A DNA stretch of 64,000 nt from Basidiobolus meristosporus CBS 931.73 (taxonomy: Eukaryota; Basidiobolomycota; Basidiobolomycetes; Basidiobolales; Basidiobolaceae). The notes beneath the pieces were generated by a model, which saw nothing but the letters and a program-made list of their open reading frames with translations, was not told the origin of the DNA and did no database searches. Positions 32,498 to 43,056 of the stretch are shown here, in pieces. Position 1 is the first letter of the stretch. Each line of letters opens with the position of its first letter. The translations under genes were made by a program, and so were the position numbers. Where the stretch lies: positions 1 to 64,000 of the forward strand of contig MCFE01000222.1 in the NCBI GenBank assembly GCA_002104905.1. Direction: 5' to 3'.

Positions 32498-34318
32498 TCT
32501 CCCCTACTCAAGTTGAGAGGGTTCTCCTGAATCTCTTTTGTTGTGGTACTAATATCTTGATGGTTCAGTATTGTCAGCAAGTCTTGCAAGCTTGAGTCTG
32601 TCTCTATGAACTAAATCTTCCCAGATATTTCTCATTTTGTTCACTAGTGGGTAAGTTGCAAATGCACACACACTCTGATGATCTTAAAAGGTCCTGTCCA
32701 TTGTGGCTCAAACTTCTTCCAAGTATTGTTTCTCAGCAATACAAAGTTCCCAACTGTCAACAATTCTGGTGATAGAGTCTTATCCAATCTCTGCTTCATC
32801 TTTTCTGCACTCTAAGATACTTTGGCCTGTGCCTCTTGATGTCTTTGTTCCAGCTGCTGGTGTCAACTTGGATGACTGATTTCATTTTCTAAGGTGTCTT
32901 TAAACTTTGGTTGTGTGATATCTCCTGGAATCCTTGGTTCACATCCATATGCTAAGTAAAACGGCAATTGCCAGGTGGTGTTTTGTACTCTAACTCTGCA
33001 TGCAAAGAGTGCTTGGTCTATATACTCATCTCATCTACTGACAGCCCCATTTGCATGATTGGTCAGCATTTTTCTAAGTAGCCCATGAAATTGCTCAGTG
33101 ACTCCACTAATTCTAGGGTGATATGCCAAGGTTTTCAAGTGTCTGATGTGCTGCATTTTCAGGTAAACTTCCAATATCTTTGCCAAAACATTTGCTCCTC
33201 TATTTGATAGAATCTTTACAGGGCATTCAAGCTTCAATAGGAACTCATGGTAGATGAAACTTGCAACTTCTTGTTTACTGGCTACAGGTACTACTTTGGC
33301 CACTAGCCATTTAGTGGCATGGTCAATTGCCACTAGGATCCAATGATTGCATTTCCTGGTAGTTGCAAGTGTTCCTATAAAGTCAATTTCCCATCTTTCA
33401 AAGGTCTTGCAGGCTCTAAGGGAAAGGTTTCAGTAATTCTCTGTGGTTGGCCTTGGTTGATATGGCAATTTGGGCATGTTTTCACTAGCTTCTCAATGTC
33501 TTGTTTCATTGTGGGCCACCATGCTCTGGCTTTCACAAGGCTATAGGCTCCTTCAATTCCAAGATGTCCATATCCTTTGTGTAGCTTATGAACTAAATCA
33601 AGGCAAGGAACATAAGGGCAATAGGCAATAGGGCTTCTACCAACAACTTGGTAGAGTGTTTCATCCAGTACCACAAATTTGCTGGCTTCATCCCAGATTA
33701 TCTTCTTGATCTCCTCATCCACCTCATTAGGAATGGCTTGGCCCTCCAAGTACTTTGGTAATAGGCTAGGTCAATCTGATTCATGTACCAAGTTGAGTTG
33801 TGCAACTTGATCTAGTCTTGATAAGGCATCAGCAACTGTATTGTTTTCCCCAGGACAGTAGACAATCTCCAAATCAAATTGCTGAATGTAATCACTCCAT
33901 CTTGTCAATCTTCTAGAGAGTACCTTCAGAGTAAATACATACTTGAAGGAGGCATGATTGGTCTTCATGTGCATCTGACTCCTTCAATATAGCATCTCCA
34001 TGTCATCAAGCAGTATATTATAGCAAGCATCCCCTTGTCATGCACTACATAGTTTTGACCTGCTGAGTTCAGTTTCTTAGATTCAAAGGCAACTGGGTAG
34101 CCCTCTCTCTTGTGTTCTTGGCTTAATGCTCCACCAATTTCATAATCTGAAGCATCTCTACACAGAGTAAACTCTTTTCTGAAGTCAGGTTTTCTTAAGC
34201 TTGGCAGCTTAGTAAGTTCATTCTTGAGCATCCAAAAGGCAGTCTGACAAGCTATGTCCCACTTGTAGGTATTGTCTCTCTTGAGAATATCAGTTAAAAA
34301 GGCTGCAATACTTGCAAA
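32498..34318 (-). pseudogene. Gypsy-1 integrase and RNase H remnant (copy b)
   Basis: Minus-strand. The integrase C-terminal part is at 32498-33030. The integrase core is at 33031-33333 (AIDHATKWLVAKVVPVAS, LSNRGANVLAKI where related elements have SDRGA, so an Asp has become Asn). The zinc-binding N-terminal part is at 33375-33749 (WWPTMKQDIEKLVKTCPNC). The end of RNase H is at 33771-33974 (YCPGENNTVADALSRL) and its start at 33965-34318 (FTLCRDASDYEIGGALSQE). The copy stops at 34318 against a Harbinger fragment, so RT, protease and gag are absent. Stops interrupt each part. Confidence 0.8.
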
Positions 34319-34475
34319 GGATCAGATATCCCATTTTTTCTATTGAACAAGTAAATTGATATTAGTGATTGGACATGAAGCCATAATTAGCAAAAACTAA
34401 TAAGGTAAGTAAGACAGAACAGATAGCTGCACTGATGTTTCAGATTGTATATAAATATGAAAAGTGCTCATGTGT
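34319..34475 (+). repeat. Harbinger fragment (left non-coding region)
   Basis: Matches 6800-6960 of copy 1: TATCCCATTTT, a shared GTGATTGGAC block, AACAGAT(CC)AATAGCTGCACTG, then the run-up to GTGAGATGAT. Diverged and indel-rich. Confidence 0.55.
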
Positions 34476-34680
34476 GATGATCTGCTGCATGAACATTTAA
34501 GTAAGATCAATTTTTAATCAAATTCACTACACCTATGCTTAGCCTTTCAGTATATCAGTATAATCCAGCAAATCAGTAATAGTAGTCAGCAGGTGAATAA
34601 GCAGATCCTCATCAAACAGAAATAGCTATAGTAAGTAAGATCTAACTGATGATGATGATGCACTCAGATGAGTCTTGTGG
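34476..34680 (+). repeat. Gypsy-1 LTR fragment
   Basis: It aligns with the first 200 bases of the intact LTR at 34730 (GATGATCTGCTGCATGAACA; the GATGATGATGATGCACTCA block). The 3' part is missing. Confidence 0.65.
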
Positions 34681-34729
34681 CTTGTAACATGTCACAAAAA
34701 TGCATGGCACTGTCTTGGTCAACTGGTAC
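34681..34729 (+). repeat. Foldback-element fragment
   Basis: CTTGTAACATGTCACAAAAA and the following ATGCATGGCACTG match the inner arm of the foldback elements (41005-41040 and the complement of 41130-41175). The Gypsy-1 LTR starts directly after it, so Gypsy-1 copy c seems to have inserted into such an element. Confidence 0.6.
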
Positions 34730-35098
34730 TGTTATGATCTACTGCTTGAATGTTTAAGTTAGATCAGTTTTTAGTTAAATCAGTTAGTTTTATATTTTGC
34801 CTATCAGTACATCAGTGTTATCTATCAAATCAGTAGTATTAGTGAGCAGATGAGTTAGCAGATCCTTATCAGACAAAAATAGTTATATTAAGTAGGAGCT
34901 AACTGGGTGATGATGATGCTATCAAATGAGTCATCAGCCACTGCCTACATTAGGAAATACAATTAGTCAGCAAATGCTCTGGCAAAATGTATATAAGGAG
35001 CTGCTGGGACCTCATTAAAGATCAGATAAAGTTTTAGTGAGTACAATACTAGCTAAACTCCCTATTCCTCTACAGCTCTTATACCAAGACTTGTAACA
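34730..35098 (+). repeat. Gypsy-1 5' LTR (copy c)
   Basis: TGTTATGATC...CTTGTAACA, 369 bases. A TATATAAGGAG box lies near 34990, a candidate promoter. Confidence 0.85.
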
Positions 35099-35116
35099 TT
35101 GGTAGCAGCAGTAACC
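35099..35116 (+). other. Gypsy-1 primer-binding site
   Basis: TTGGTAGCAGCAGTAACC follows the LTR. It begins like the common TGGTA(T/G)CAG primer sites used by Ty3/gypsy elements with Met-type tRNAs; the exact tRNA cannot be fixed without the host set. Confidence 0.5.
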
Positions 35117-35156
35117 AGTAACCTCCCTCCTGAAGAATGAAGAAACCACCCTCAAG

Positions 35157-36158
35157 ATGTGGGACAATCAAGAATGGAAGAATGCCATGCAGCAAATCCC
35201 AGCCCAACAGCAACAAGTAATGACTACCATGGCTCAGAGCCAGCAAAGCCCTGTCAAGAGCAACTTTAGTGTGAAGGTCAACTGGTACCATGGCAGAGTC
35301 AATGAAAACCTGGGAACTTGGCTCTTTCAGATTGAAGAAGCTTTTAAGGCTGAAGGAATTGCTCCAGAAAGCAAGTTGCTTTATGCAGCTTCTTACCTGC
35401 CAGATGCAGCTTTACAGTGGTACCGCAGCAAAATCAGGTCAGGCACTACAATGATATGCTCTACAATCTCTACCTGGGATGAGTTTGTGTCGTAAATTCA
35501 GGATGCTTTTGAACCTCCACACCAGCAGACACTACTAAGAAGGAAATTAAAGACACTCAGACATAAAGGAATGGCTTAAGAATACATCTATGGATATAGA
35601 TGTCTACTTGGACAAATTGAAAGAATGGACCCCCTGGATCAAGTTGAATACTTTATTGATGGGTTGAAAGAAAGAACTCACAAGGAAGTGAGATATCAAA
35701 GATCACAGAATATTAAAGAAGCCATCAAGATTGCCATTGACTATGACTCATCTATGTTTGGAGTTGGGAAGCCTACAGTGACTAAGCAGAAAGGCTGCAA
35801 TCATTATGAAAGAAGACAGTCAGAAGCAGTACCAATAGAAATAGATGCTATGCAGAAGAACCCCACCTCAGAAGAATGCAGGAAGAAAGGACTTTGTTTC
35901 AATTGCCACCGGCAAGGACACATCTCAAAGTACTGCCCCCATAGAAGAAATGGATACCAGCCAACAAGAACCTTCAACCATATTGAGTCCCATGAACACA
36001 TTCATGTGGAGGATGAGCTTAAAGAAGACTTGGAACTCACCTTCCATATAACAGAAGAGTACTTGTCCCAAATGACCTCAAACTCAGGAAAGTTATTGTA
36101 CTTAAATGGAGTAATCAACAGAGTACCTGCCAAAATCATGAATGACTCAGGAGCATAA
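35157..36158 (+). pseudogene. Gypsy-1 gag, with the start of the protease (copy c)
   Basis: ATG at 35157. The first 112 codons encode the start of a retrotransposon capsid (WYHGRVNENLGTWLFQIEEAF, ALQWYRS). A TAA at about 35493 and another at about 35578 break the frame, which reopens at 35625 (MDPLDQVEYFIDGLKE). A CCHC zinc knuckle lies at about 35895-35940 (CFNCHRQGHISKYC). The frame ends at 36158 just after the protease DSGA motif (35.9-36.15 kb is the gag tail and protease start). So gag is dead, yet most of the protein is readable. This is the most complete Gypsy-1 gag in the window. Confidence 0.8.
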
Positions 36159-38758
36159 TATGAATACATGTCAGAACAATTTGCCTTGAAAGCTGGAATG
36201 AACTTGGAACCTACCAAATCAACTTCAGTCTCCACAGCTGATGGGAACTCTCACATAATCAACTGTATTACCCAGCCAGTAAGAATGAAGATCAATGACT
36301 ATGAACAAGACCTACAGGCTTATATATTTGGGAACTGCAAGTTTGACCTTGTACTTGGAAAAACCTGGCTATCTTGTTGTAATCCATCAATCAACTGGAG
36401 AACCCATGCTACTCAGATCCAAAAAGACAACAAGACCTATGAGCTACTACCTGCCAGGCTGGATTTCAACTTGGTCAATTCCACTATGTGTGAGACAAGT
36501 GAACTTAGCAAGACCCAGTTATGTAGAGCGCTTAGAAAAGGTACACAGATGTTCATCATGGCGGTATTACAGGAGGATTCCTCAACCCCAGCACCCCAGC
36601 AAGTCCAGACTCTCTTGAAGAAATATTCAGATGTGTTTCCAGATGAGCTTGTAAGCCTACCACCAGTCAGAGATGTGGATCATGCCATTGACACAGGAGA
36701 TAGCCCTCCAGTGAGCAAGGCACCTTACAGAATGAGTCCATTGGAGTTGGAGGAAATGAAGAGACAAATTGATCAGCTACTGGAGTAAGGATACATTAGA
36801 CCCAGCAAGTCACCTTGGGGAGCACCAGTGCTTTTTGTGAAAAAGAAGGATGGAACACTTAGGATGTGCATTGACTACAGAGCCCTGAACTCAGTTACCG
36901 TCAAGCATAAGTACCCCATACCTTAGATTGATGAGCTTTTGGACCAACTTAATGGAGTCACCATATTCAGCAAAATTGACCTCATGTCAGGATACAACCA
37001 GATTAGGGTGAAACCAGAAGATATCCCTAAGACAGCATTCAGGACCAGATATGGGCATTATGAGTACTTAGTCATGAGTTTTGGCCTTACCAATGCCCCT
37101 GCAACATTCATGACCCTGATGCAGACTGTCTTCCAGGAGTACTTAGACAAGTTTGTGATAATCTATCCAGAAGACATATTGATATAAAGCAAGACAGAAG
37201 AGGATCTCTTGGTACACATTGAAAAGGTCTTGAAGAAGCTAAGAGAGAACAAGCTATATGGAAAACTAGCCAAGTGTGAATTCTTCAAGGAGCATGTTGA
37301 ATATCTGGGACACATAGTGACTAGCACATGTGTGACCTTAGACCCTGAGAAGGTTGAAGTTACCAAGAATTTGAAGCAGCCCCATAGCATATCAGAACTC
37401 AGATCATTCCTTGGGATGGCATCCTATTATTAAAGATTTGTCAAGTCCTTTGCAAGCATTGCAGCCCCTGTAACTGATATCTTCAAGAAAGACAACACTG
37501 GTTTCCTATTATCGGAGATTTGTCAAGTCATTTGCAAGTATTGCAGCCCCTTTAACTGATATCCTCAAGAAAGACAATACCTACAAGTGGGACATAGCCT
37601 GTGAGACTGCATTTCAGATGCTCAAGAATGAACTTGCTAAGCTACCAAGCTTAAGAATACCTGACTTCAGAAAAGAGTTTACCCTGTGCACATATGCGCC
37701 AGATTATGCAATTGGTGGAGTACTAAGCCAAGAACACAAGGGAAAGGACTACCCAGTTGCCTTTGAGTCCAAGAAACTGAACTCAGCAGAACAAAACTAT
37801 CTTGAGCATGAGTAGGAGATGCTTGCTATAATACACTGCCTGAAGACATGGAGATGCTTTATTGAAGGAGTCAAATGCACTGTAAATGTACAATGAAGAC
37901 TGATCATGCCTCACTGAAGTATATATATACTCAGAAGGTTCTATCCAGAAGAATGACAAGATGAAGTGAATACATTCAGCAATTTGACTTGGACATTGTC
38001 TACTGCCCTGGGAAAAACAACACGGTTGCTGATGCCTAATCAAGACTAGAACAAGTGGCACAACTCAACTTGGTACATGAATCAGATTGGCCTAGCTTAT
38101 TACCACAATACTTGGAGGACCAAGCCACTTCTAATGAGGTGGATGAAGAGATAAAGAAGATAATCCGGGATGAAGCCAGCAAATTTGTTGTACAGGTTGA
38201 AACTCTCTACCAAATTGTTGATGGAAGCCCTATTGCCTATTGTCCTTATGTTGCTTGCCTGGATTTAATATATAAGCTACACAATGGATATGGACATCTT
38301 GAGATTGAAGGAACCTATAGCCTTGTGAAAGTCAGAGCGTGGTGGCCCAGAATGAAACAAGATATTGAGAAGCTAGTGCAAACATGCCCAAACTGCCAAA
38401 TCAATTAAGGCCAGCCACAAAGAATTGCCAAATACTTCTCTTTGGAGCCGGTAAGACCATTTGAGTGATGGGGAATTGACTTTATTGGAAGACTGCCAAC
38501 CACCAGGAAATGCAACTGTTGGATCCTAGTAGCAATTGAACATGTCACTAAATGGCCAGTTGCTAGAGCTGTACCAATAGCCAGTGAGCAAGAAGTTGCA
38601 AGTTTCATCTGTGATGGGATCCTTATGAGGTTTGGATGCCCTGTAGAGATTCTATTTCATAGAGGAGCAAACTCTATAGCAAAGACATTGGAAGCTTACC
38701 TGGAAAGGCAGCACATCAGACACTTGAAAACCTTGGCATATCACCCTAGAACTAATGG
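36159..38758 (+). pseudogene. Gypsy-1 pol: protease, RT, RNase H, integrase (copy c)
   Basis: The rest of protease and the linker run from 36168 to 36788 (CKFDLVLGKTWLS, VDHAIDTGDSPPVSKAPYR). RT follows to about 37440, with [27 protein letters not shown] and [14 protein letters not shown]. The polymerase box reads IIYPEDILI where Ty3/gypsy enzymes have YLDD, so one catalytic Asp is Glu and Leu is Pro. RNase H is at 37600-38050 (FTLCTYAPDYAIGGVLSQE). The integrase is at 38055-38758, with the zinc region WWPRMKQDIEKL...CPNCQIN, then IDFIG and LFHRGAN in place of a (S)DRGA motif. An 82-bp tandem duplication at 37423-37586 shifts the frame. Domain order PR-RT-RH-IN is Ty3/gypsy. The copy ends within the integrase at 38758, joined to CC sequence; there is no 3' LTR. 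Confidence 0.8.
37423..37586 (+). repeat. 82-bp imperfect tandem duplication inside Gypsy-1 RT/RNase H
   Basis: The block starting TCCTATTATTAAAGATTTGT recurs 82 bases later as TCCTATTATCGGAGATTTGT, each followed by near-identical GCAGCCCCT(G/T)TAACTGATAT. 82 is not a multiple of three, so it breaks the frame. Confidence 0.85.
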
Positions 38759-40100
38759 AGTATATATTGCATTGCTGGTAGAAAACAGGTATATACTTGT
38801 CACAACATCACCTCCACAAGTATTAGCCAGTATGTTGTCAGCTCATACTAGAGCATTGGTGAGGTAAAGAGGTGCAGTGGCTAATAGGATAAATGAGATG
38901 GATTAATGAAATCAGGAAATAGTCCAGAGACAGGAAGAGCAGATAAAGAATGTATACCTAACAATATTGCAGGTGGAGAATTTAGTATCTAGGCTGCAAA
39001 GAAGGAACTCAAGTAGCTCAGTTTCATGGCTGCAAATAGAGCCATCTCCTGATGTGACCACAGAGTAGCACCATGCAGTCCTGATGAGCAACAGTAGTGC
39101 CTAACCATAGAGCCCTCAGAAGTATCTAATAGTGTGTGGGAGGGAGAGAGTGTGATCTTTATACCTAAGCCTTAAAATTGAAAGGCATTGAGATCCAAGA
39201 AGCTGTTGACTTCACTGATAAATAGTGGGCTAATAGTAGAAGGTATCTCAGGTATATTAGAAACTATCAAAGGTAGAAGTGCCAAGGGCACTGCCCATAA
39301 ATTAGCTGCTACCTCAGGAGCTTGCTACAAGCAGCAAAGAAACATCAGAGTGCTAGAAGAGTGCTGGAAAGGGATATCAGGATGAAGCAGGTGCATTAGT
39401 GCAGCATTTATCAAGTAAAAAACATAGTCCAATAAAAGAAGCACTTGGTCAACACAGTAGTGAAAGACCTGGCATTATTAAGAACCTCTGGCTTTCTCAG
39501 GAACCTGGCACAAGCAAGGCCAAAAGCTTGAAACAAGTAGCAAAGACACCTCAGGTTGTCAGGAGAGTGGCAGTAAGGGACAAGCAGGCAAAATGCATTT
39601 GCCTGTGCAGCATTTATCAAGGATACAATCTAGTATAATATAAGACCACTCTTGAGATGCCATTGACTTTGTTATGAAAGAGGTAAGGTAAAGGGGAAAA
39701 AATCTACCCAAGGCAGAGACAGTTAAATATCAGAAAAAAGCTCCAGTTCCATCAATCAATTCCATCAGCTCAGAACTGCCTGAATTCCGTGATAGCCAAT
39801 AAGAATTACCAGCAGGACAACAGCATTTTTCACAAGAGTTGGTAGTGCAGCCTGTTGAGCCACACTCCAATGATGTAGATGAGCTTTCAGAGAAAGGCAG
39901 TTCATCTACCACTGCCTAAATGTCCTCCATTGTAGACAGAGTGGAGATTTTACTGACAGACAAAGCAACAACATCATGAGCAAAAAAGACTAACACAATG
40001 CCTACAGTAAAACTTTTGTCATCAATAGGCACACCAAGAGGTGCATTTATTTGATAGCATGCTAATATATTAGAAAGAAGTATTTGAAGTGAGATGGAGT
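38759..40100 (+). pseudogene. CC-family copy, longest C-terminal part
   Basis: Plus-strand. It starts with the family's helical block (LASMLSAHTRALVR at 38820-38866), then the RRNSSSSVS-like Ser segment (39000). The LINSGLIVEGISGILETIKGR block follows at about 39210-39270, matching YLRNREAIKGR in the 13.7-kb copy, then a Lys/Gln-rich tail (39400-39640). An acidic stretch (VEPHSNDVDELSEKGSS, about 39850-39905) comes last. Stops separate the blocks. With copy 1 (N-terminal part) it outlines a protein of several hundred residues, rich in Ser, Gln and Lys, with one or two coiled-coil-like helices and no visible catalytic motif. Function unknown. Confidence 0.5.
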
Positions 40101-40576
40101 ATTAAGAATTTACATGAGATTGCTTGTTTATGTATTGTGTTGCAACACAGTATTTATACTTATTGCAAAACTAAACTATTATAATTTAAGAAAATGCACT
40201 TGAATATTGCAGGTATTTATTGCAAAGACTGGCAGATGAAGTGCTAGATCTTGCAGTGCTGGCTGAAGACCAGGACATATGGGAACCAGTGAATGAACAA
40301 TGGCATATAGCTGTATGGTTCCTGCCACAGTCTTAGAAAGGGTGTCATAGCTTAAATAGCTATTTAATGGTAGATTTTGATGGAGTTATTTGTTGAGTGT
40401 GAGGTTAATCTTAATGTAGTGTTTGATATAGGGTCTTGTAGTAGTCAGAATCATTATCAATGAGTTGCAACTGAAGCTTAAAAGGAAGTAAACAAATTTG
40501 AATGCGTGAAAAGTAAGAGCCTTGATTGATTTAGGAAGTAAACAGTATGAAAGGGAGGAAGTAATCAGTCAATGAT
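40101..40576. other. Unassigned 476-bp stretch
   Basis: AT-rich with stops in all frames. I find no match to the element families above and no gene. It may be the 3' flank of the CC copy. Confidence 0.3.
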
Positions 40577-40739
40577 CTTATATGAAATATAAATGGACAC
40601 TAATGTGATTGTTGAATTTTCATATATTATGCATAAGGCATCTTGGATTGCACTGACATTGATGAGATCACCTCAGTTACAGATTTCTTATTGGCTTTTG
40701 AGCTTTTAAGTAATTTGTCAGTATAATATCTGAGCCATT
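40577..40739 (+). repeat. Harbinger copy E, part 1 (divergent spacer)
   Basis: Matches 44367-44520 of copy B (TCTTATATGAAATATA, TGTGATTGTTGAATTTTC, GCATCTTGGATTGC). It continues at 41445-41487 and 45747-46302 after removal of the foldback element and Harbinger B. Confidence 0.7.
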
Positions 40740-41444
40740 AAACTTGCTCCATTAGATAGTACCATATAGTGCCATTGTGTGCCAGAGAGGCAAAGCAGAC
40801 CTAAATTGGACCACAGAGTGTGAAACATAGGTCTTAATACTCATAAATACAGCCTCTATTCCTCACCAATTGTGCTGGGGAAAATCCATTTTTGACCTTG
40901 TTATTGGAGTCAGTGTTGTGCAGAATGTGTGTAGAGCACAGAAGAACTGACAATATCTATCTGATACTCAATACTAATGACACTCTGAATTTAGCCCCTG
41001 CAGCTTGTAACATGAGACAAAAATGCATGGCACAATCTCTGTCTACTGGTACTTTGTGGCACTATGAGTGCTTTGTGTAGGTTCTATTTTAGCACTAATA
41101 CTTAAGTATAGTGCCAGATAGTACCAATGGACAGAGATAGTGCCATGCATTTTTGTCACATGTTACAAGCTGCAGGGGCTAGATTCAGAGTGTCATGGGT
41201 ATTGAGTACCAGAATGATATCTTCAGTTCTTCCGTGCCCTACACACATCCTGCACAACATTGATCCCAAAAAAAGGTCAAAAAATGGATTCTCTCCAGCA
41301 CAATGGGTAAAACATAGGGGCTGCTTTGCAGGAAGATGAAGAACTCTGTTTTTTACTCTGTGGCCAAGTATAGGTCCACTTGGCCTGCCTGGCATGCTAT
41401 GGCATTATTTGGCACAATGTGGTAATATCCAACAGAGCAAGTCT
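40740..41444. mobile_element. Foldback element 2
   Basis: 705 bases with two long inverted arms (about 40740-41065 and 41085-41444). For instance CACTCTGAATTTAGCCCCTG on the left pairs with CAGGGGCTAGATTCAGAGTG on the right. The tips are AAACTTGCTCC (left) and GGTAATATCCAACAGAGCAAG then TCT (right), close to the Harbinger tip AGACTTGTTCC. ATT precedes the left tip. No open frame beyond the antisense pairs created by the palindrome. It is inserted in Harbinger E. Confidence 0.8.
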
Positions 41445-41487
41445 TTGGTTTAAGGATGATTTTTGCTGCATAAAGATAATACACATT
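41445..41487 (+). repeat. Harbinger copy E, part 2, ending in the ATT target site
   Basis: GGATGATTTTTGCTGCATAA matches GGATGATTTTTGCGACATAA in copy B (about 44539). The last three bases, ATT, are repeated at 45747-45749 beyond copy B. Confidence 0.75.
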
Positions 41488-41630
41488 AGACTTGTTCCAT
41501 TGTACCGTGCCAGGGCGCGCGGTGCGATCTGTGGTCGCAAAGAACGATCGGGCGCAATATTATAGCTACCAGAAGGCAGGATCGTTCTTGGACGATTTCG
41601 CACTATGCAGGACGATTTTGCACTATGCGG
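41488..41630 (+). repeat. Harbinger copy B left terminal region
   Basis: TIR followed by CpG-rich repeats (GGACGATTTCGCACTATGC, GGACGATTTTGCACTATGC) that are candidate protein-binding sites. The region continues at 42435 after the solo LTR. Confidence 0.75.
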
Positions 41631-42434
41631 TGTGGTAGGGTAAACATACCTCCCACAGACAAGTTTATTCATATAGTCATTATGATATACTTATCCATAT
41701 TTTATCTTATCAGTATTATCCCATTCTTCTTTTGCCCATATTATCAGTATTATCCCCATATGATGTTTACCCTGATTAGTTATTAGCATTAGTTATCCCA
41801 TATGTTATTCAGCTTTGTGATCAGTAGATGTATCTATATAAGGCAAGTACCCGCGTCAGTACCCGTGACACATGACCTAGGTCTGTGTTACCATCTCTAC
41901 CATTTCAATACCATATATGGTATTTCTATGTTGCACAGGTTTCAGACTACTGATTCCTGATTGGTTGAGAGTGCTGTGCCTTTTAGAACCTTCCAGGACA
42001 TTCTTGGCATATTTTTAGCTCATAGTGATGTCATCAAGAATTCCACTGATACCTAGAATCTTCTAGAACCTTGTCATTTGTAATCACTTGGCAATCAGGA
42101 AAAGTATTTAAGGGAAAGCAATCCCTCATCAATAAATCATCCCTTCTATCAGTAACACTTCTACCTTATTGATTAGCAGTTGATCACTGCACCTGCCTTC
42201 AACAGTACATCTCAGACCTGCCATCAAGGAGCTTTTCAGGGTAGTGCACAAGACACACAGAGGCCTTTGGAGACACTTGGAGCACCTAGGAAGCTAGAGA
42301 AGCAGGAGCTTTTACCATAGTGACATATTGACAAAGACACCAGCAGTTTAGACACAGAGGTTATTGCACCCATCAGACACCTCACACACCTTGAGTTGTG
42401 TAGCTTCTCCCAGGAGTACCTCTACACCACCACA
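41631..42434 (+). repeat. Solo LTR-3
   Basis: 804 bases from TGTGGTAGGGTAAAC to CACCACCACA, flanked by GCGG on both sides (41627-41630 and 42435-42438). Copy 1 has the uninterrupted site GCGGGACAAT, so the insertion and its 4-bp duplication are certain. There is no internal sequence; the element has collapsed to a single LTR. A TATATAAGGC box lies near 41836. The parent element's coding region is not in the window. Confidence 0.88.
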
Positions 42435-43056
42435 GCGGGACAATCTCGCACACTATGGCACAATCTGACACGATGAGGTTGGCGCGGATGATTGCGCCAA
42501 CATGTAAGGTTTGCATCATGTGCGCGATTGGATACTGCTATAATGGCAGGTAAAATCCGGTATTTGGATATGTTTCTTTAATGTAAATGGAAATAAATGT
42601 GTATCACACTATAAACTACACTGATACTTACCATTTTGGTTACCCTCACTCCAATTGGATGGTATCTCAGTGGTTAATTGGTCCAAAAGTATCCTGAAAC
42701 TGCCAGCTCCCAATTGGCTCATTGACTACTGAAAAAGCTACCTGATTTGCCATTAAATATCCCATTTTGCCCATTGAGCAAGTAAATCCCTGATCCTAGT
42801 GATTGGACAAGGTGTCATAGCTAGCACGCAAGCAATTGTGTAGGTGCAAAACAGATCCAATAGCTGCACTGGTAGTACATATGACGTATATATATGCAGG
42901 GTGTTTATTTATAGGGGTTCTGTCTCAAATGTGAGACGACCTTGATATTACTTATATCAAAAATTTGATGATCACTGATTTGCAATGGCTCAATTCGGAT
43001 CGCAAAAAAAGGGTTGTCGGGATCATTACAAATGTGAGCGATTCAAAGCAATCGCA

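Noticed and set aside
40740-41444. Hairpin RNA gene (microRNA-like precursor)
   Set aside because: The palindrome recurs at 28788-29514 with transposon-like tips; a mobile foldback element explains it better. Small RNAs from it remain possible.
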